The notes: generated from the sequence alone by a model not told the origin. 64,000 nt of DNA from Variovorax sp. SG517 (GCF_013376045.1 NZ_JABMJG010000009.1:124001-188000), one strand, 5' to 3'. Positions 24,678-33,779 are shown, counted from the first letter of the stretch. Program-made: numbers and translations.

Positions 24678-26114
24678 TCAGTAGACGGAACGCATCGCGT
24701 CCCACGAGATGCCTGCGCCTGGCTTGCCGGTGGCGAAGCCGGGCGCGGCGTTGAGCGAGGACAGGTCGAGCTGCCCTTCGCGGATGGCGAGGCGCACTGC
24801 GCCGTCGCTGGTTTCGTAGAGCCCGGGGTGGGCGCGCAGCAGCGCCTGCTGCTCGGCCTCGGGCGCCGCCGCCAGGCCGTTGACGTAGTGGTGGCCGTTG
24901 CGCTCGACGTGCGAAAGGCCGAGCCAGGCGACGAGTGCCAGGTCCTGCTGCACGCCGATGCCGGCCTGCATGGTCAGGTCTTCGCCGGAGAGAAAGTAGC
25001 GCGGCTTCTCGAGCGCGGCATTCCACTGCGCGCAGCGCGCGGCATTGATCACCGACTTGTAGAAGCCCTTGCAGCTCTTGCTCGACACGCCGGTGTAGCC
25101 CAGTGCGCGAGCCTGCACGAAGGCGTCGAGCGAGGCGTCCGATTCGTCGATGAGCAGCGGAATGCGCTTGCCCAATGACACGTCGCGCTGCAGTGCCGCA
25201 TCGCGGCGAATCGGCTGTTCGACGAACACCGTCTTCTGCGCGAGCTTCCACAGCGTAGGAGTGGAAAGCATGCGGTCGAGGAAGGTGGCGAAGTCGTCGG
25301 CATCCGCGTACTGCTCGTTGCCGTCGAGCGTGACCAACTGCGCCTGGCCGTCGATCACGCGGGCGATGCGCTGGAGCCGGTCGATGTCCTGCGCGGTGTT
25401 GCCGCACAGCTTGAGCTTGAAGTGGGTGTGGCCGTAGCGCTGTACGGCGGCCTGCAGAGTTGTGGGCAAGCCATCGGAGGGAGCGTCGGGCGAGGCGTCG
25501 TACTCGTCGATGGCGTCCGCCAGACCGACCGTGTGGCGCGCGGCGATGCGGCTGCGCGGTGACTGCTTCGCCAGGAAGGCCGGCATGTCGAAGCCTGCGA
25601 GGTCGTCGGCCAGGCCGCTGCCGGCGATGTCGATGCCGCAGAGGTTGCCGCTCATCGCCGCCGCGAAGCTCGTGCCGCTGTGCAGGCACAGCGCATCGAG
25701 CAGGGCGCGGTCGATCAGCGCCGGGCCGTAGCTCGCCACCAGCGGCTGCAGGCCCTTGGCCCTGGCGCGCGACTGCAGCGCGGCGTAGTTGGAGGCGAAG
25801 TGCGTCCAGGCGGTCTGCGCATCGGGCTCGGCGGTGTAGGCCTCGCGGGCGTCGCGCAGCGCGAAGCGCAGCTGCTCGAAGTTCTGCTCGTTGTTGAGTG
25901 CCGGGTTCTTGTCGAACCACTTCGGAATCATCATCTCCGCCGCACAGCCCTCGGCCGTGCGGCCGTCGGCGAAGCGGATGCGCGCCTTCACATAGACCTG
26001 CGGGCAGGCCGTGACGGTGGCGGCGCCGAAGCGGAAGGGCAGCCGCAGCGCCACGTTGCGCTCGGCGAAGCGGATCTCCTCGACGTGAAAGCGGATCGCG
26101 TCCATGGCCTGCAT
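24678..26114 (-). CDS. Enolase-superfamily enzyme (mandelate racemase/muconate lactonising type)
   Basis: A 478-residue member of the enolase superfamily. The KxK base motif is HFKLKLCG. The three metal ligands appear in LVTLDGNEQYAD (Asp), VFVEQPI (Glu) and LLIDESD (Asp/Glu), followed by SSKSCKGFYKS, which supplies a lysine on the opposite face. Such enzymes abstract an alpha proton from a carboxylate and often dehydrate acid sugars. The protein is about 80-100 residues longer than most mandelate-racemase-group members. GAAGAG precedes the ATG at 26114. It follows the ABC ATPase gene by 7 bp. Confidence 0.85.
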   Translation of the reverse strand: MQAMDAIRFHVEEIRFAERNVALRLPFRFGAATVTACPQVYVKARIRFADGRTAEGCAAEMMIPKWFDKNPALNNEQNFEQLRFALRDAREAYTAEPDAQTAWTHFASNYAALQSRARAKGLQPLVASYGPALIDRALLDALCLHSGTSFAAAMSGNLCGIDIAGSGLADDLAGFDMPAFLAKQSPRSRIAARHTVGLADAIDEYDASPDAPSDGLPTTLQAAVQRYGHTHFKLKLCGNTAQDIDRLQRIARVIDGQAQLVTLDGNEQYADADDFATFLDRMLSTPTLWKLAQKTVFVEQPIRRDAALQRDVSLGKRIPLLIDESDASLDAFVQARALGYTGVSSKSCKGFYKSVINAARCAQWNAALEKPRYFLSGEDLTMQAGIGVQQDLALVAWLGLSHVERNGHHYVNGLAAAPEAEQQALLRAHPGLYETSDGAVRLAIREGQLDLSSLNAAPGFATGKPGAGISWDAMRSVY

Positions 26115-26121
26115 CTGCTCT

Positions 26122-26901
26122 TCAGTGGTCCAGGATGCCTTGCGAGTAGAAATGCGCGCGCACCAGCTTCGTGTAGGCGCCGAACTCCGGCGAGGCCATC
26201 ACGTCGAGCGTGCGCGGGCGCGGCAGGTCGATGTCGTACACGGCGGCAATGGAGCCGGGGCGCTCGCTCATCACCATCACGCGGTCCGACAGGAAGATGG
26301 CTTCTGGAATGCTGTGGGTGATGAGCATCACCGTCTTCTTCGACGTCATCCAGATGCGCTGCAGCTCCAGGTTCATCTTTTCGCGCGTCATCGCGTCGAG
26401 CGCGCCGAAGGGCTCGTCCATCAACAGCACCGAGGGGTCGTGCAGCAGGGCGCGGCAGATCGACGCGCGCTGCTGCATGCCGCCCGAGAGCTGCCACGGG
26501 TACTTCTTCTCGAAGCCCTTGAGGCCGGTCATCTCCATCAGCTCGCGGGCGCGCGCCCTGGCCGACTCCATCGGCATGTGGCGCATCTCCGCCTGCAGCA
26601 GGATGTTGTCTTCCACGCTGCGCCAGGGCAGCAGCACCGCGCTCTGGAACACGATGCCCACGTCCTTCTGCGGGCCCTTGATCGGGTGGCCTGCCAGCGT
26701 GAGGCTGCCGCCGCTGATGGGCAGCAGGCCCGCCACCATCTTCAGCAGCGTGCTCTTGCCGCAGCCCGAAGGGCCGACGACGGAGACGAACTCGCCTTCC
26801 TTGATGGCGAAGTCGAGCGGCTTGAGCGACTCGACCGGGCCGTCCTTGCTGGGGTAGATCTTCGAGACGCCGCGCGCTTCGATCAGGTTGACTTGGGACA
26901 T
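26122..26901 (-). CDS. ABC transporter ATP-binding protein, nitrate/sulfonate/taurine class
   Basis: A 259-residue ATPase with Walker A GPSGCGKST (43-51), Q-loop VFQSAVLLPW, signature LSGGMQQRASI and Walker B LLMDEPFGALD, then the His switch LITHSIPEAI. The sequence is of the SsuB/TauB/ThiZ class that works with SsuC-type permeases and SsuA/THI5-like receptors, both encoded just upstream in the same operon. The C-terminus has the IDLPRPR segment common in this class. Together the three genes form a complete importer for a small organic solute. Confidence 0.92.
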   Translation of the reverse strand: MSQVNLIEARGVSKIYPSKDGPVESLKPLDFAIKEGEFVSVVGPSGCGKSTLLKMVAGLLPISGGSLTLAGHPIKGPQKDVGIVFQSAVLLPWRSVEDNILLQAEMRHMPMESARARARELMEMTGLKGFEKKYPWQLSGGMQQRASICRALLHDPSVLLMDEPFGALDAMTREKMNLELQRIWMTSKKTVMLITHSIPEAIFLSDRVMVMSERPGSIAAVYDIDLPRPRTLDVMASPEFGAYTKLVRAHFYSQGILDH

Positions 26902-26958
26902 GGAATGCGTGAGAGGTGACTGCTGCGGAAGGCGCGCGGATTCAGGAGAGAGGGAAGG

Positions 26959-27960
26959 TCAGGGCAGGAAGTCGAGGGTCACATAGTCTTCGGGCTTGCC
27001 GCGCGTGGCGGCATCCATGCCACCGTACTGCACCAGCAGGTCGAGCGAGTCGTTGACGTTCTTCATCTGCACGCGGAAGGGACGCTGGTTGGCGGTCTCC
27101 TTCGTGTGATAGAGCGCCACGCTCTGCTTCATGCCCACGATGAGCGTGTCGCGCACGCCGGCCTTGGGGTTGGCCTTGAGCATCGCGTCGACCGCGGCCT
27201 CGGGGCTCTTCTCGGCGGCTTCGGCGGCCTTGGTGGAGGCGCGCATGAAGCGCTTCACCAGGTCGGGGTTCTCGGTCAGCAGGTTCTTGTTGGTGATGAT
27301 GCCGGAGCTGATCTGGTTCACGCCAGAGTCTGCGAAGCGGATCGGCGTGACCGGCTTGCCGGTGGTGTCCTGCAGCTTGATGGCCTGGTCCATCACGTAG
27401 CCGAGCAGCAGGTCGGCCTGGCCGTTGATCACCGCATTGAGCTTGGTCTGCGCGTCGCCCGAGACGGTCTTGATCTGGTCGGGCTTGATGTCGTTCATCT
27501 TCAGGAAGAGCGGCCACATCTGCGACATCGAGTCGCCCGGTGTCACCGCCACGGTCTTGCCGATGATGTCCTTCGGCGTCTTGATGTTCTTCTCGGTGAA
27601 GCCCATCACCGACATCGGGCTCACCTGGAACAGCACGCCGGTCGACTTCAGCGGCGCGCCCTTGGCGGCGGCCTTGATCATGGTCGTGACGTCGATGTAG
27701 CCGAAGGTCGCCGACTTGGCGGCAACAGCTTGCGCCGTGACTGCGGAGCCGCGGCCTTCCTGGATGTCGAGGTCGATGCCTTCCTCGGCGTAGAAGCCCT
27801 TTTCCTTGCCCAGGAAGAAGGGCGCGTGCTCGCTGTACAGGTACCAGTTGAGCATCAGCGTGACCTTGTCCTTGGGCTTGTCGCCCTGGGCGTGCGCCGG
27901 GGCGACGGCGAAGGTGGCGAGCGCGGCTGCTGCGAGCAGCGTGGGGAGCAGTTTCTTCAT
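26959..27960 (-). CDS. ABC transporter substrate-binding protein, SsuA/THI5-like
   Basis: A 333-residue periplasmic receptor. The signal peptide ends at AHA (22-24). The mature protein begins with KVTLMLNWYLYSEHAPFFLG and then EKGFYAEEGIDLDI, the hallmark of the NMT1/THI5-like and SsuA receptors that bind sulfonates, pyrimidines or other small organics. KTVAVTPGDSMSQM forms part of the expected binding cleft. It lies between permease and ATPase genes. The ligand is not deducible; context suggests a sugar-acid-like or cyclitol-like carbon source, which would be unusual for this receptor class. Confidence 0.92.
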   Translation of the reverse strand: MKKLLPTLLAAAALATFAVAPAHAQGDKPKDKVTLMLNWYLYSEHAPFFLGKEKGFYAEEGIDLDIQEGRGSAVTAQAVAAKSATFGYIDVTTMIKAAAKGAPLKSTGVLFQVSPMSVMGFTEKNIKTPKDIIGKTVAVTPGDSMSQMWPLFLKMNDIKPDQIKTVSGDAQTKLNAVINGQADLLLGYVMDQAIKLQDTTGKPVTPIRFADSGVNQISSGIITNKNLLTENPDLVKRFMRASTKAAEAAEKSPEAAVDAMLKANPKAGVRDTLIVGMKQSVALYHTKETANQRPFRVQMKNVNDSLDLLVQYGGMDAATRGKPEDYVTLDFLP

Positions 27961-28008
27961 GGTGTTGTCTCCGGGAGTTGTTGGCTTTTGCGAAGGAACT
28001 CGGTGAAC

Positions 28009-28782
28009 TCAATGCGTGTGGCGCTGCGATGCGTGCCACGGAATCATCACGCGCTCGACCAGGTCGACGGCGACGAAAAGAATGACGCCGATGCTCGACA
28101 GCACCACCAGCGCGGCGAACATCAGAGGCAGGTCGAAGTTGCCGTTGGCCACCTGCAGCACGTAGCCGATGCCCGAGTTGGAGCCGACGAACTCGCCGAC
28201 CACGGCGCCCACCACCGCCAGCGTGACCGACACCTTCAGCCCGCTGAAGATCTGGGGCAGCGCCTGCGGCAGGCTGATCTTGAAGAAGGTCTGCAGCCGG
28301 CTCGCGCCCATCGAGCGCGACAGGTCGAGCATGTCGGGCTCCACCGACTTGAAGCCCATCACCGTGGACACCACCACCGGAAAGAAGCCCAGCAGGAAGG
28401 CGCTGATCACCTTCGGGAAGATGCCGAAGCCGAACCACACCACGAAGAGCGGCGCGATCGCCACCTTGGGAATGCTCTGCGAGAACACCAGCAGCGGATA
28501 GACGTACGACTCGACGACGCGCGAGTAGGCGATGACCATCGCGATCGGAATGCCGATCAGGATGGTCAGCCCGAAGCCGCCGAGCGTGGCGAGCGTGGTC
28601 TTCCAGCTCTCAGCGAGCAGGCGCGGCCATTCGGCCACGAGCTGCTTCACGACCTCCCACGGCGGGGGAATGAGGTACGCCGGAATCTTGAACAGGCGGA
28701 TCGCCAGGTCCCACAGCACCAGCAGCAACAGGATCAGGATGAAGGGGCGCAGGGCCGGGGAGAGCAGGAGCTTGCGGAACAT
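28009..28782 (-). CDS. ABC transporter permease, SsuC class
   Basis: A 257-residue inner-membrane permease with six predicted transmembrane helices. The cytoplasmic coupling (EAA) loop is visible as GASRLQTFFKISLPQALP, where the ATPase docks. The N-terminal pattern and length fit SsuC/TauC/NrtB permeases. It is the second gene of the eight-gene operon, 49 bp downstream of the Bug receptor, and is followed by its receptor and ATPase genes. Confidence 0.92.
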   Translation of the reverse strand: MFRKLLLSPALRPFILILLLLVLWDLAIRLFKIPAYLIPPPWEVVKQLVAEWPRLLAESWKTTLATLGGFGLTILIGIPIAMVIAYSRVVESYVYPLLVFSQSIPKVAIAPLFVVWFGFGIFPKVISAFLLGFFPVVVSTVMGFKSVEPDMLDLSRSMGASRLQTFFKISLPQALPQIFSGLKVSVTLAVVGAVVGEFVGSNSGIGYVLQVANGNFDLPLMFAALVVLSSIGVILFVAVDLVERVMIPWHASQRHTH

Positions 28783-28831
28783 GGCGGGAGCCGGGGCTTT
28801 CAGGAGGAGCGTTCGGGATGGCTTGCGTTGC

Positions 28832-29827
28832 TTACTGTTGGACCGAGAGGCCGGCGGCCTTCACGAGCTGAGCGTTGCTCGCGATCTCTTCCTTGATGTA
28901 GGCGTCGAACTGCTCGGGCTTGAGCGTCCACGGGTCGGCGCCCAGCTTGGCGAAGCGCTCCTTCACCTCGGGTGTGGCCAGTGCCTTCGCCACCTCGGCG
29001 TGCAGGCGCTCGACGACGTCGCGCGGCGTCTTGGCCGGCGCCATCATTCCGATCCAGAAGTTGAACTCCGAGCCGGGCACGCCGGCTTCGCTGGTGGTGG
29101 GCACGTCGGGCAACGCAGCCGCGCGTTTGGGCGAGCCCACGGCCAGCGCCAGCAGCTGGCCTTCCTTGATCTGGCCGATGACCGGCGCGATGGGCGAAAA
29201 GTAGTAGTCGACGCGGCCCGAAAGCACCTCGGTCACGGCCTCGCCCGATCCCTTGAAGGGGATGTTGGTGGCATCGATCTTGGCGGCCATCTTGAACTTC
29301 TCGGCATTCAGGTGCGTGGCGCTGCCCTGGCCGGCCGAGGCGAAGTTCATGCTGCCGGGCTTGGCGCGCGCCGCGGCCAGCAACTGCGGCAGCGTCTTGA
29401 TGTTCTTGCTCGGCGAGATCACCAGCGCATTGGGCAGCGAAGAGATCGGCGTGACGCCAGCGAAGTCGTGCACCGTGTCGAACGGCAGCTTGGCGAAGGT
29501 GGAGGGGCTCACCGTGTGCGACGACGAATGGATCATCACCGTGTAGCCGTCCGGCGCCGCCGCGGCCACGGCCTGCTGGCCGATGGTGCCGCTGGCACCG
29601 CCGCGGTTGTCGATCACCAGCGTCTGGCCCATGCTGGCGCTCATCTTGTCGGTGATCGCGCGGGCAATGATGTCCGTGGTGCTGCCCGCCGCAAAGGGAA
29701 CGATCACGCGGATCGGCTTGTTCGGATAACCGTTCTGCGCCGCCGCCAGCCCCGGCAGCAGCGCCGCGATGCAGGTCAGCGAGGCAAGGACGGTGGTGCG
29801 TGCGGTGCTGCTGGCAATGAACTTCAT
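28832..29827 (-). CDS. Bug/TctC-family tripartite tricarboxylate transporter receptor
   Basis: A 331-residue periplasmic binding protein of the Bug family, greatly expanded in Burkholderiales. A signal peptide ends about LAAA-QNGYP. The mature start PNKPIRVIVPFAAGSTTD and the beta-turn RGGASGTIGQQAV are diagnostic, followed by MNFASAGQGSATHL. Bug receptors bind carboxylates. It leads an operon that also encodes a complete SsuABC-type importer, and no TctA/TctB membrane genes are near, so it may act as a sensor or use a distant TctAB. The ATG at 29827 gives a proper signal peptide. Confidence 0.93.
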   Translation of the reverse strand: MKFIASSTARTTVLASLTCIAALLPGLAAAQNGYPNKPIRVIVPFAAGSTTDIIARAITDKMSASMGQTLVIDNRGGASGTIGQQAVAAAAPDGYTVMIHSSSHTVSPSTFAKLPFDTVHDFAGVTPISSLPNALVISPSKNIKTLPQLLAAARAKPGSMNFASAGQGSATHLNAEKFKMAAKIDATNIPFKGSGEAVTEVLSGRVDYYFSPIAPVIGQIKEGQLLALAVGSPKRAAALPDVPTTSEAGVPGSEFNFWIGMMAPAKTPRDVVERLHAEVAKALATPEVKERFAKLGADPWTLKPEQFDAYIKEEIASNAQLVKAAGLSVQQ

Positions 29828-29868
29828 GAATGTCTCCGCGCGGTCGGGCCGCATTCTTGGAATCGATC

Positions 29869-29888
29869 AATTCACCATTGAGTGAATT
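29869..29888. promoter_or_regulatory. Inverted repeat operator ahead of the eight-gene operon
   Basis: AATTCAC (29869-29875) and GTGAATT (29882-29888) form a perfect 7-bp inverted repeat with a 6-base spacer, 41 bp before the Bug start codon. The TetR gene immediately upstream is the obvious candidate to bind it. Confidence 0.6.
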
Positions 29889-30054
29889 ATTGATTGTAGG
29901 AACGGCCGCGCGGGAGCGTCAACGGGCGCTCCCTAGTGAATACCCGCAGGAGGAGGTTCAGTGGTTTTCGGGCGCAACTGCGCCGTTCACGACCGTTGGA
30001 ACCGGCGCGGCCCAAGGCCAGGAACACCGTGGAACCGGCTTTGTCGGGCCACCG

Positions 30055-30088
30055 GTGTCGCCCCCGGTAGGGGGTGGCGAAGCGACAC
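30055..30088. repeat. Intergenic hairpin of the type frequent in Comamonadaceae
   Basis: Outer stem GTGTCGC/GCGACAC (30055-30061, 30082-30088) with inner CCCC/GGGG (30062-30065, 30071-30074), 26 nt past the TetR stop codon. It probably marks the 3' end of the TetR mRNA. The family attribution is from memory. Confidence 0.5.
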
Positions 30089-30113
30089 GAAGTGCGCGAG
30101 CCTGGGGGCGAAC

Positions 30114-30782
30114 CTATTTCAGGACGTAGCCCAGGACCAGGTCGGTCATGTGCGAGAGGCGCTGCGCCATCGCCTTGGGTGCACGCAGGTCGCGGCCGAA
30201 GATGGCCGAGAGCGTGTGGTTGTTCGAGAGATAGAAGTAGCAGAGCGAGGCGATGGAGATGTAGAGCTGCACCGGATCCACGCCTGCACGGAACAGGTCG
30301 TCGCGGCGGCCGCGTTCCAGCACCGTGTCGAGCAGTTGAACCAGCGGCGAGTTCATCTCCTGGATGCGGTCCGAGCGTTTCAGGTGCGCCGCACAGTGCA
30401 GGTTTTCGCTGTTGAGCAGCGTGATGAATTCCGGGTGCTCGAGGTAGTAGTTCCAGGTGAACGACACCAGCTGGCGAATCGCCTCCACGGGGTCGATCTC
30501 TTCGAGGTGAAGGCGCTGCTCGGCTTCGCGGATGTCCGCATAGACGCGCTCCAGCACCGCGAGGAACAGGTCGTCCTTGCTGCCGAAGTAGTAGTAGATG
30601 AGGCGCTTGTTGAGGCCTGCGCGCTCGGCGATGCTGTCCATGCGCGCGCCAGCGAGCCCGCGTGAGGAGAACTCGTCGCGCGCCGATGCGAGGATGGCCA
30701 GCTGCGACCTGTCCGCATCGCGCGAGCGGGGTTCGATCGCTTCGATCGCGATGTCGGGCGTGGGGTCCTTGGGGGCCTTCAT
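30114..30782 (-). CDS. TetR/AcrR family regulator
   Basis: A 222-residue TetR-type regulator. After a 25-residue acidic lead the helix-turn-helix is visible as RMDSIAERAGLNKRLIYYYF (47-66) with the usual GSKDDLFLAVLERVY following. The C-terminal domain is all-helical and ends with NHTLSAIFGRD, seen in regulators of catabolic genes. It lies directly upstream of the eight-gene operon on the same strand with the inverted repeat at 29869 between them, and divergent from the ThDP enzyme gene. Either neighbour, or both, may be its target. Confidence 0.92.
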   Translation of the reverse strand: MKAPKDPTPDIAIEAIEPRSRDADRSQLAILASARDEFSSRGLAGARMDSIAERAGLNKRLIYYYFGSKDDLFLAVLERVYADIREAEQRLHLEEIDPVEAIRQLVSFTWNYYLEHPEFITLLNSENLHCAAHLKRSDRIQEMNSPLVQLLDTVLERGRRDDLFRAGVDPVQLYISIASLCYFYLSNNHTLSAIFGRDLRAPKAMAQRLSHMTDLVLGYVLK

Positions 30783-30875
30783 GGCGCGAATTTAACTGGT
30801 TGGGGAATTAACGCAAGGCGTCTGGAGCGGGCGCACATAATTGCCGGAGACATTCGTAGCGAGGTTTTTCTTCAC

Positions 30876-32597
30876 ATGAGTACATCACAACCCGCGGGCC
30901 ACCTGATCGTGGAATGCCTGGTCGAACAGGGCATGGAGATCGCATTCGGCGTGCCCGGCGAGAGCTTCCTGGCGGTGCTCGACGGCTTCCACGCCTACCG
31001 CGACCGCGCGCGCTTCGTCGTCAACAGGCAGGAGGGCGGCGCCGCCTTCATGGCCGAGGCGCACGGCAAGCTCACGGGACGGCCGGGCGTGTGCTTCGTC
31101 ACCCGCGGTCCGGGCGCGACCAATGCGTCGATCGGCGTGCACAACGCCTTCCAGGACTCCACGCCGATGGTGCTGTTCGTAGGCGACGTCGGCAGCGACT
31201 TCCGCGACCGCGAGGCCTTCCAGGAAGTCGACTACGCCAGCTTCTTCGGCCCGAGCACCAAGGGCTTCGCCAAGCGCGTGGAGCGTATCGACGACGCGAA
31301 CCGCATTCCCGAATACATCGCGCGCGCCTTCGCCACCGCGATGAACGGCCGGCCGGGGCCGGTGGTGCTGGTGCTGCCGGAAGACATGCTGCGCAGCGAG
31401 ACCACCGCGCGTCCGCTGGCGCGCGTGGAGGCGGTGGAGCCCTGGAGCGATCCGGGCGCGCTGCGCACCCTGCGCGAGCTGCTGCTGAAGTCGCAGCGCC
31501 CGCTGGTGATTGCCGGCGGCGGCGGCTGGACGGCGCAGGCCGCGCAGGCGCTGCAGCGCTTCGCCGAGAACTGGCGCCTGCCGGTGGCGAATGCCTTCCG
31601 CTTCCAGGACACCTTCGACAACCACCATCCGCAGTACGCGGGCGACGTCGGCATCGCCATCAATCCGAAGCTCGCGCAGCGCGTGAAGGACGCCGACCTG
31701 ATCCTCGCCATCGGCCCGCGCCTCGGCGAGATGACCACCAGCGGCTACACGCTGCTGGAGGCGCCCAAGGCGAAGCAGACGCTGGTGCACATCCACGCGA
31801 GCGCCGAGGAGCTCAACCGCGTCTACCAGGCCGATCTGGCGATCAACGCCGGCATGAGCGCGGCTGCGCGCAGCCTGGAAGTGCTGAGCGCGCCGCCGAC
31901 GCTGCCGTGGGAAGAATGGACGCTGCAGGCCCATGCCGACTACGAAGCCAACCTCGTACCCCAGCCGCTGGCCGGCATGCCCGCCGAAACGCCGCGGGGT
32001 TCGGTCGACATGGCGCAAGTGGTCGCGCTGCTGCAGAAGCATCTGCCGGCGGACGCGGCCATCACCAACGGCGCGGGCAACTTCGCGAGCTGGGTGCATC
32101 GCTACTTCCGCTACAGCGGCCTGGCCAAGGGCGCGAAGACGCAACTAGCGCCGACCAGCGGGGCGATGGGCTATGGCGTGCCGGCGGGTATCGCGGCCAA
32201 CCTGGCGACGGGGCGCGTGGCCTTCACGATCGCCGGCGACGGCGATTTCCTGATGACGGGGCAGGAGCTCGCAACGGCTTCGCAGCACGGCGGCAAGAGC
32301 ATCATCGTGCTGCTCAACAACGGCATGTTCGGCACGATCCGCATGCACCAGGAGCGTGAGTACCCCGAACGCACCAGCGGCACGGCGCTGCGCAACCCCG
32401 ACTTCTGCGGGCTTGCGCGCGCCTACGGCTACGCGGCCGAACGGGTAACGGAGACGGCGCAGTTCGAGGCGGCGCTGCTGCGCGCGCTGGAGGCCGAGAC
32501 CGGCACGCTGATCGAGATTCCGCTCGACCCCGAGGTCATCACCACGCGCGGCACGCTGTCGTCGATCACGCGCTCGGCGAAGCAGGCGCAGGGCTGA
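30876..32597 (+). CDS. Thiamine-diphosphate-dependent enzyme, acetolactate-synthase-like
   Basis: A 573-residue ThDP enzyme with the three-domain layout of the acetohydroxyacid synthase/benzoylformate decarboxylase group. The activating Glu is in NRQEGGAAFMAEAHGK (about residue 53). The central domain follows, and the ThDP/Mg motif reads AGDGDFLMTGQEL (about 452) closing with IIVLLNNGMFGT. It stands alone without an IlvN regulatory subunit, so it is more likely a catabolic keto-acid decarboxylase or carboligase than the biosynthetic enzyme. It is divergent from the TetR gene. Substrate unknown. Confidence 0.9.
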   Translation: MSTSQPAGHLIVECLVEQGMEIAFGVPGESFLAVLDGFHAYRDRARFVVNRQEGGAAFMAEAHGKLTGRPGVCFVTRGPGATNASIGVHNAFQDSTPMVLFVGDVGSDFRDREAFQEVDYASFFGPSTKGFAKRVERIDDANRIPEYIARAFATAMNGRPGPVVLVLPEDMLRSETTARPLARVEAVEPWSDPGALRTLRELLLKSQRPLVIAGGGGWTAQAAQALQRFAENWRLPVANAFRFQDTFDNHHPQYAGDVGIAINPKLAQRVKDADLILAIGPRLGEMTTSGYTLLEAPKAKQTLVHIHASAEELNRVYQADLAINAGMSAAARSLEVLSAPPTLPWEEWTLQAHADYEANLVPQPLAGMPAETPRGSVDMAQVVALLQKHLPADAAITNGAGNFASWVHRYFRYSGLAKGAKTQLAPTSGAMGYGVPAGIAANLATGRVAFTIAGDGDFLMTGQELATASQHGGKSIIVLLNNGMFGTIRMHQEREYPERTSGTALRNPDFCGLARAYGYAAERVTETAQFEAALLRALEAETGTLIEIPLDPEVITTRGTLSSITRSAKQAQG

Positions 32598-32856
32598 GCG
32601 CGGCGCGATGGCGGGCCACCTCCGCGCGCAGGAACGGCGAGCGCAGTTCGAACACGTCGAACAGGCCGAGCGCGTCGAGGGTGGGGATCAGCGAGGCGAA
32701 ATCCTGCTCGGCGGCCTGCCGCTCTGCCGCGGATGTGGCGGCGTCCTCGAGGATGCGCGCGTTGGCGAGGAAGGCTGCGACCGATCCCTTGCGCAGTGCG
32801 CGGCCGTTGATGGTGGTGAAGTCTTCGCCGTCGGGGAGTACGTCCTGGGCTTTCAT
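32566..32856 (-). CDS. Hypothetical 96-residue protein
   Basis: A small soluble protein that I recognise only as a recurring Burkholderiales hypothetical. The conserved-looking start is VLPDGEDFTTINGRALRKGSV and then AAFLANARILED, followed by a helix of Ala/Glu residues and LDALGLFDVFELRSPFLRAEV. The INGRxxRKGSVAAFLAN string looks like a real family signature. No catalytic motif or membrane segment is seen. It overlaps the convergent ThDP gene by 32 bp and is divergent from the AraC regulator at 32960. Confidence 0.6.
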   Translation of the reverse strand: MKAQDVLPDGEDFTTINGRALRKGSVAAFLANARILEDAATSAAERQAAEQDFASLIPTLDALGLFDVFELRSPFLRAEVARHRAALSPAPASPSA

Positions 32857-32959
32857 GGAGGCTGTTCCTTGGTTGGAGTTGAGAGGGTTTCGATGCTAGG
32901 CAGCGCCGCTCCTTCGGGCTTGCGGGGCAGGGCCAATCGATACCTCCGGCGGGCCACCC

Positions 32960-33739
32960 ATGGCTGAACGGACGCCCGCGACGCTGTGGATCAACGCCTA
33001 CGAGGCGGCGCGCGTCACCGGCTATCACTCGCACGAGACCGGACAGCTGTTCGCCTTGCGCGAGGGGCTTCAGGTCATCGAGACGCCGTCGGGCCGCTGG
33101 GTGCAGCCGCCGGGGTGGATCGGCTGGATCGCGCCGCGCTGCGCCCATGCGGCTCAGACCTTCGGCGCCACCGCGGGCTGGAGCCTGCACATCGATGCAA
33201 TGACGGCACAGGCGTTGCCGGGCGTGCCGCACGTGTTCGCGGCGACGCCGCTGGTGCGTGCGCTGGTGGATCGGCTGACGGGCATGGATGCATCCGAGCC
33301 CCTGCTGGAGCCCCGCCGTGCGCGTCTGGTGGGCGTGCTTGTCGACGAACTCGCCGCGAGCGGCGTGGTATCACTGCACCTGCCGATGCCGCAGGACAGG
33401 CGCCTCGCTTCGATGGCAGCCGCGCTGGCCGACGATCCCGCCTTGCCGGATGGCATCGACGAATGGGCTGCTCGCATCGGCATGGCGCGAAGGACGCTCA
33501 CCCGCCGCTTCGCCGCGGAGACGGGACTGAGCTTCGCACAGTGGCGCCAGCAGGCGCGGTTGCTGAAGGCCGTCGAACTGCTGAGCCTGGCGGAGCCCGT
33601 GACGGCAGTGGCATTGACGGTGGGCTACAACTCGGTGAGCGCCTTCATCGAGGCCTTCCGCAAGCACTTCGGCCGTACGCCGGCACGCTTCTTCGAGGAG
33701 GGCGTGGCCTTGCCGCAGGCGAAAAAAAAGCCCGCTTGA
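32960..33739 (+). CDS. AraC family transcriptional regulator
   Basis: A 259-residue regulator. The N-terminal cupin-like ligand domain contains YHSHETGQLFALREG. The C-terminal AraC/XylS DNA-binding domain has two helix-turn-helix units, GIDEWAARIGMARRTLTRRF and VTAVALTVGYNSVSAFIEAF, ending in RKHFGRTPARFF. The size and layout match the short NimR/FtrA-like group. The divergent 96-residue gene at 32566 is a possible target. The stop codon falls in the loop of a bidirectional terminator shared with the SWIB gene. Confidence 0.92.
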   Translation: MAERTPATLWINAYEAARVTGYHSHETGQLFALREGLQVIETPSGRWVQPPGWIGWIAPRCAHAAQTFGATAGWSLHIDAMTAQALPGVPHVFAATPLVRALVDRLTGMDASEPLLEPRRARLVGVLVDELAASGVVSLHLPMPQDRRLASMAAALADDPALPDGIDEWAARIGMARRTLTRRFAAETGLSFAQWRQQARLLKAVELLSLAEPVTAVALTVGYNSVSAFIEAFRKHFGRTPARFFEEGVALPQAKKKPA

Positions 33740-33749
33740 AGCGGGCTTT
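33727..33749. terminator. Bidirectional rho-independent terminator
   Basis: The 9-bp stem AAAGCCCGC/GCGGGCTTT with loop TTGAA is flanked by an A-run and lies between the convergent araC-type and SWIB genes. The loop holds part of the AraC stop codon. Confidence 0.9.
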
Positions 33750-33779
33750 CCGATTCAGGAGCTCGAGGCCCCTGAGCGC

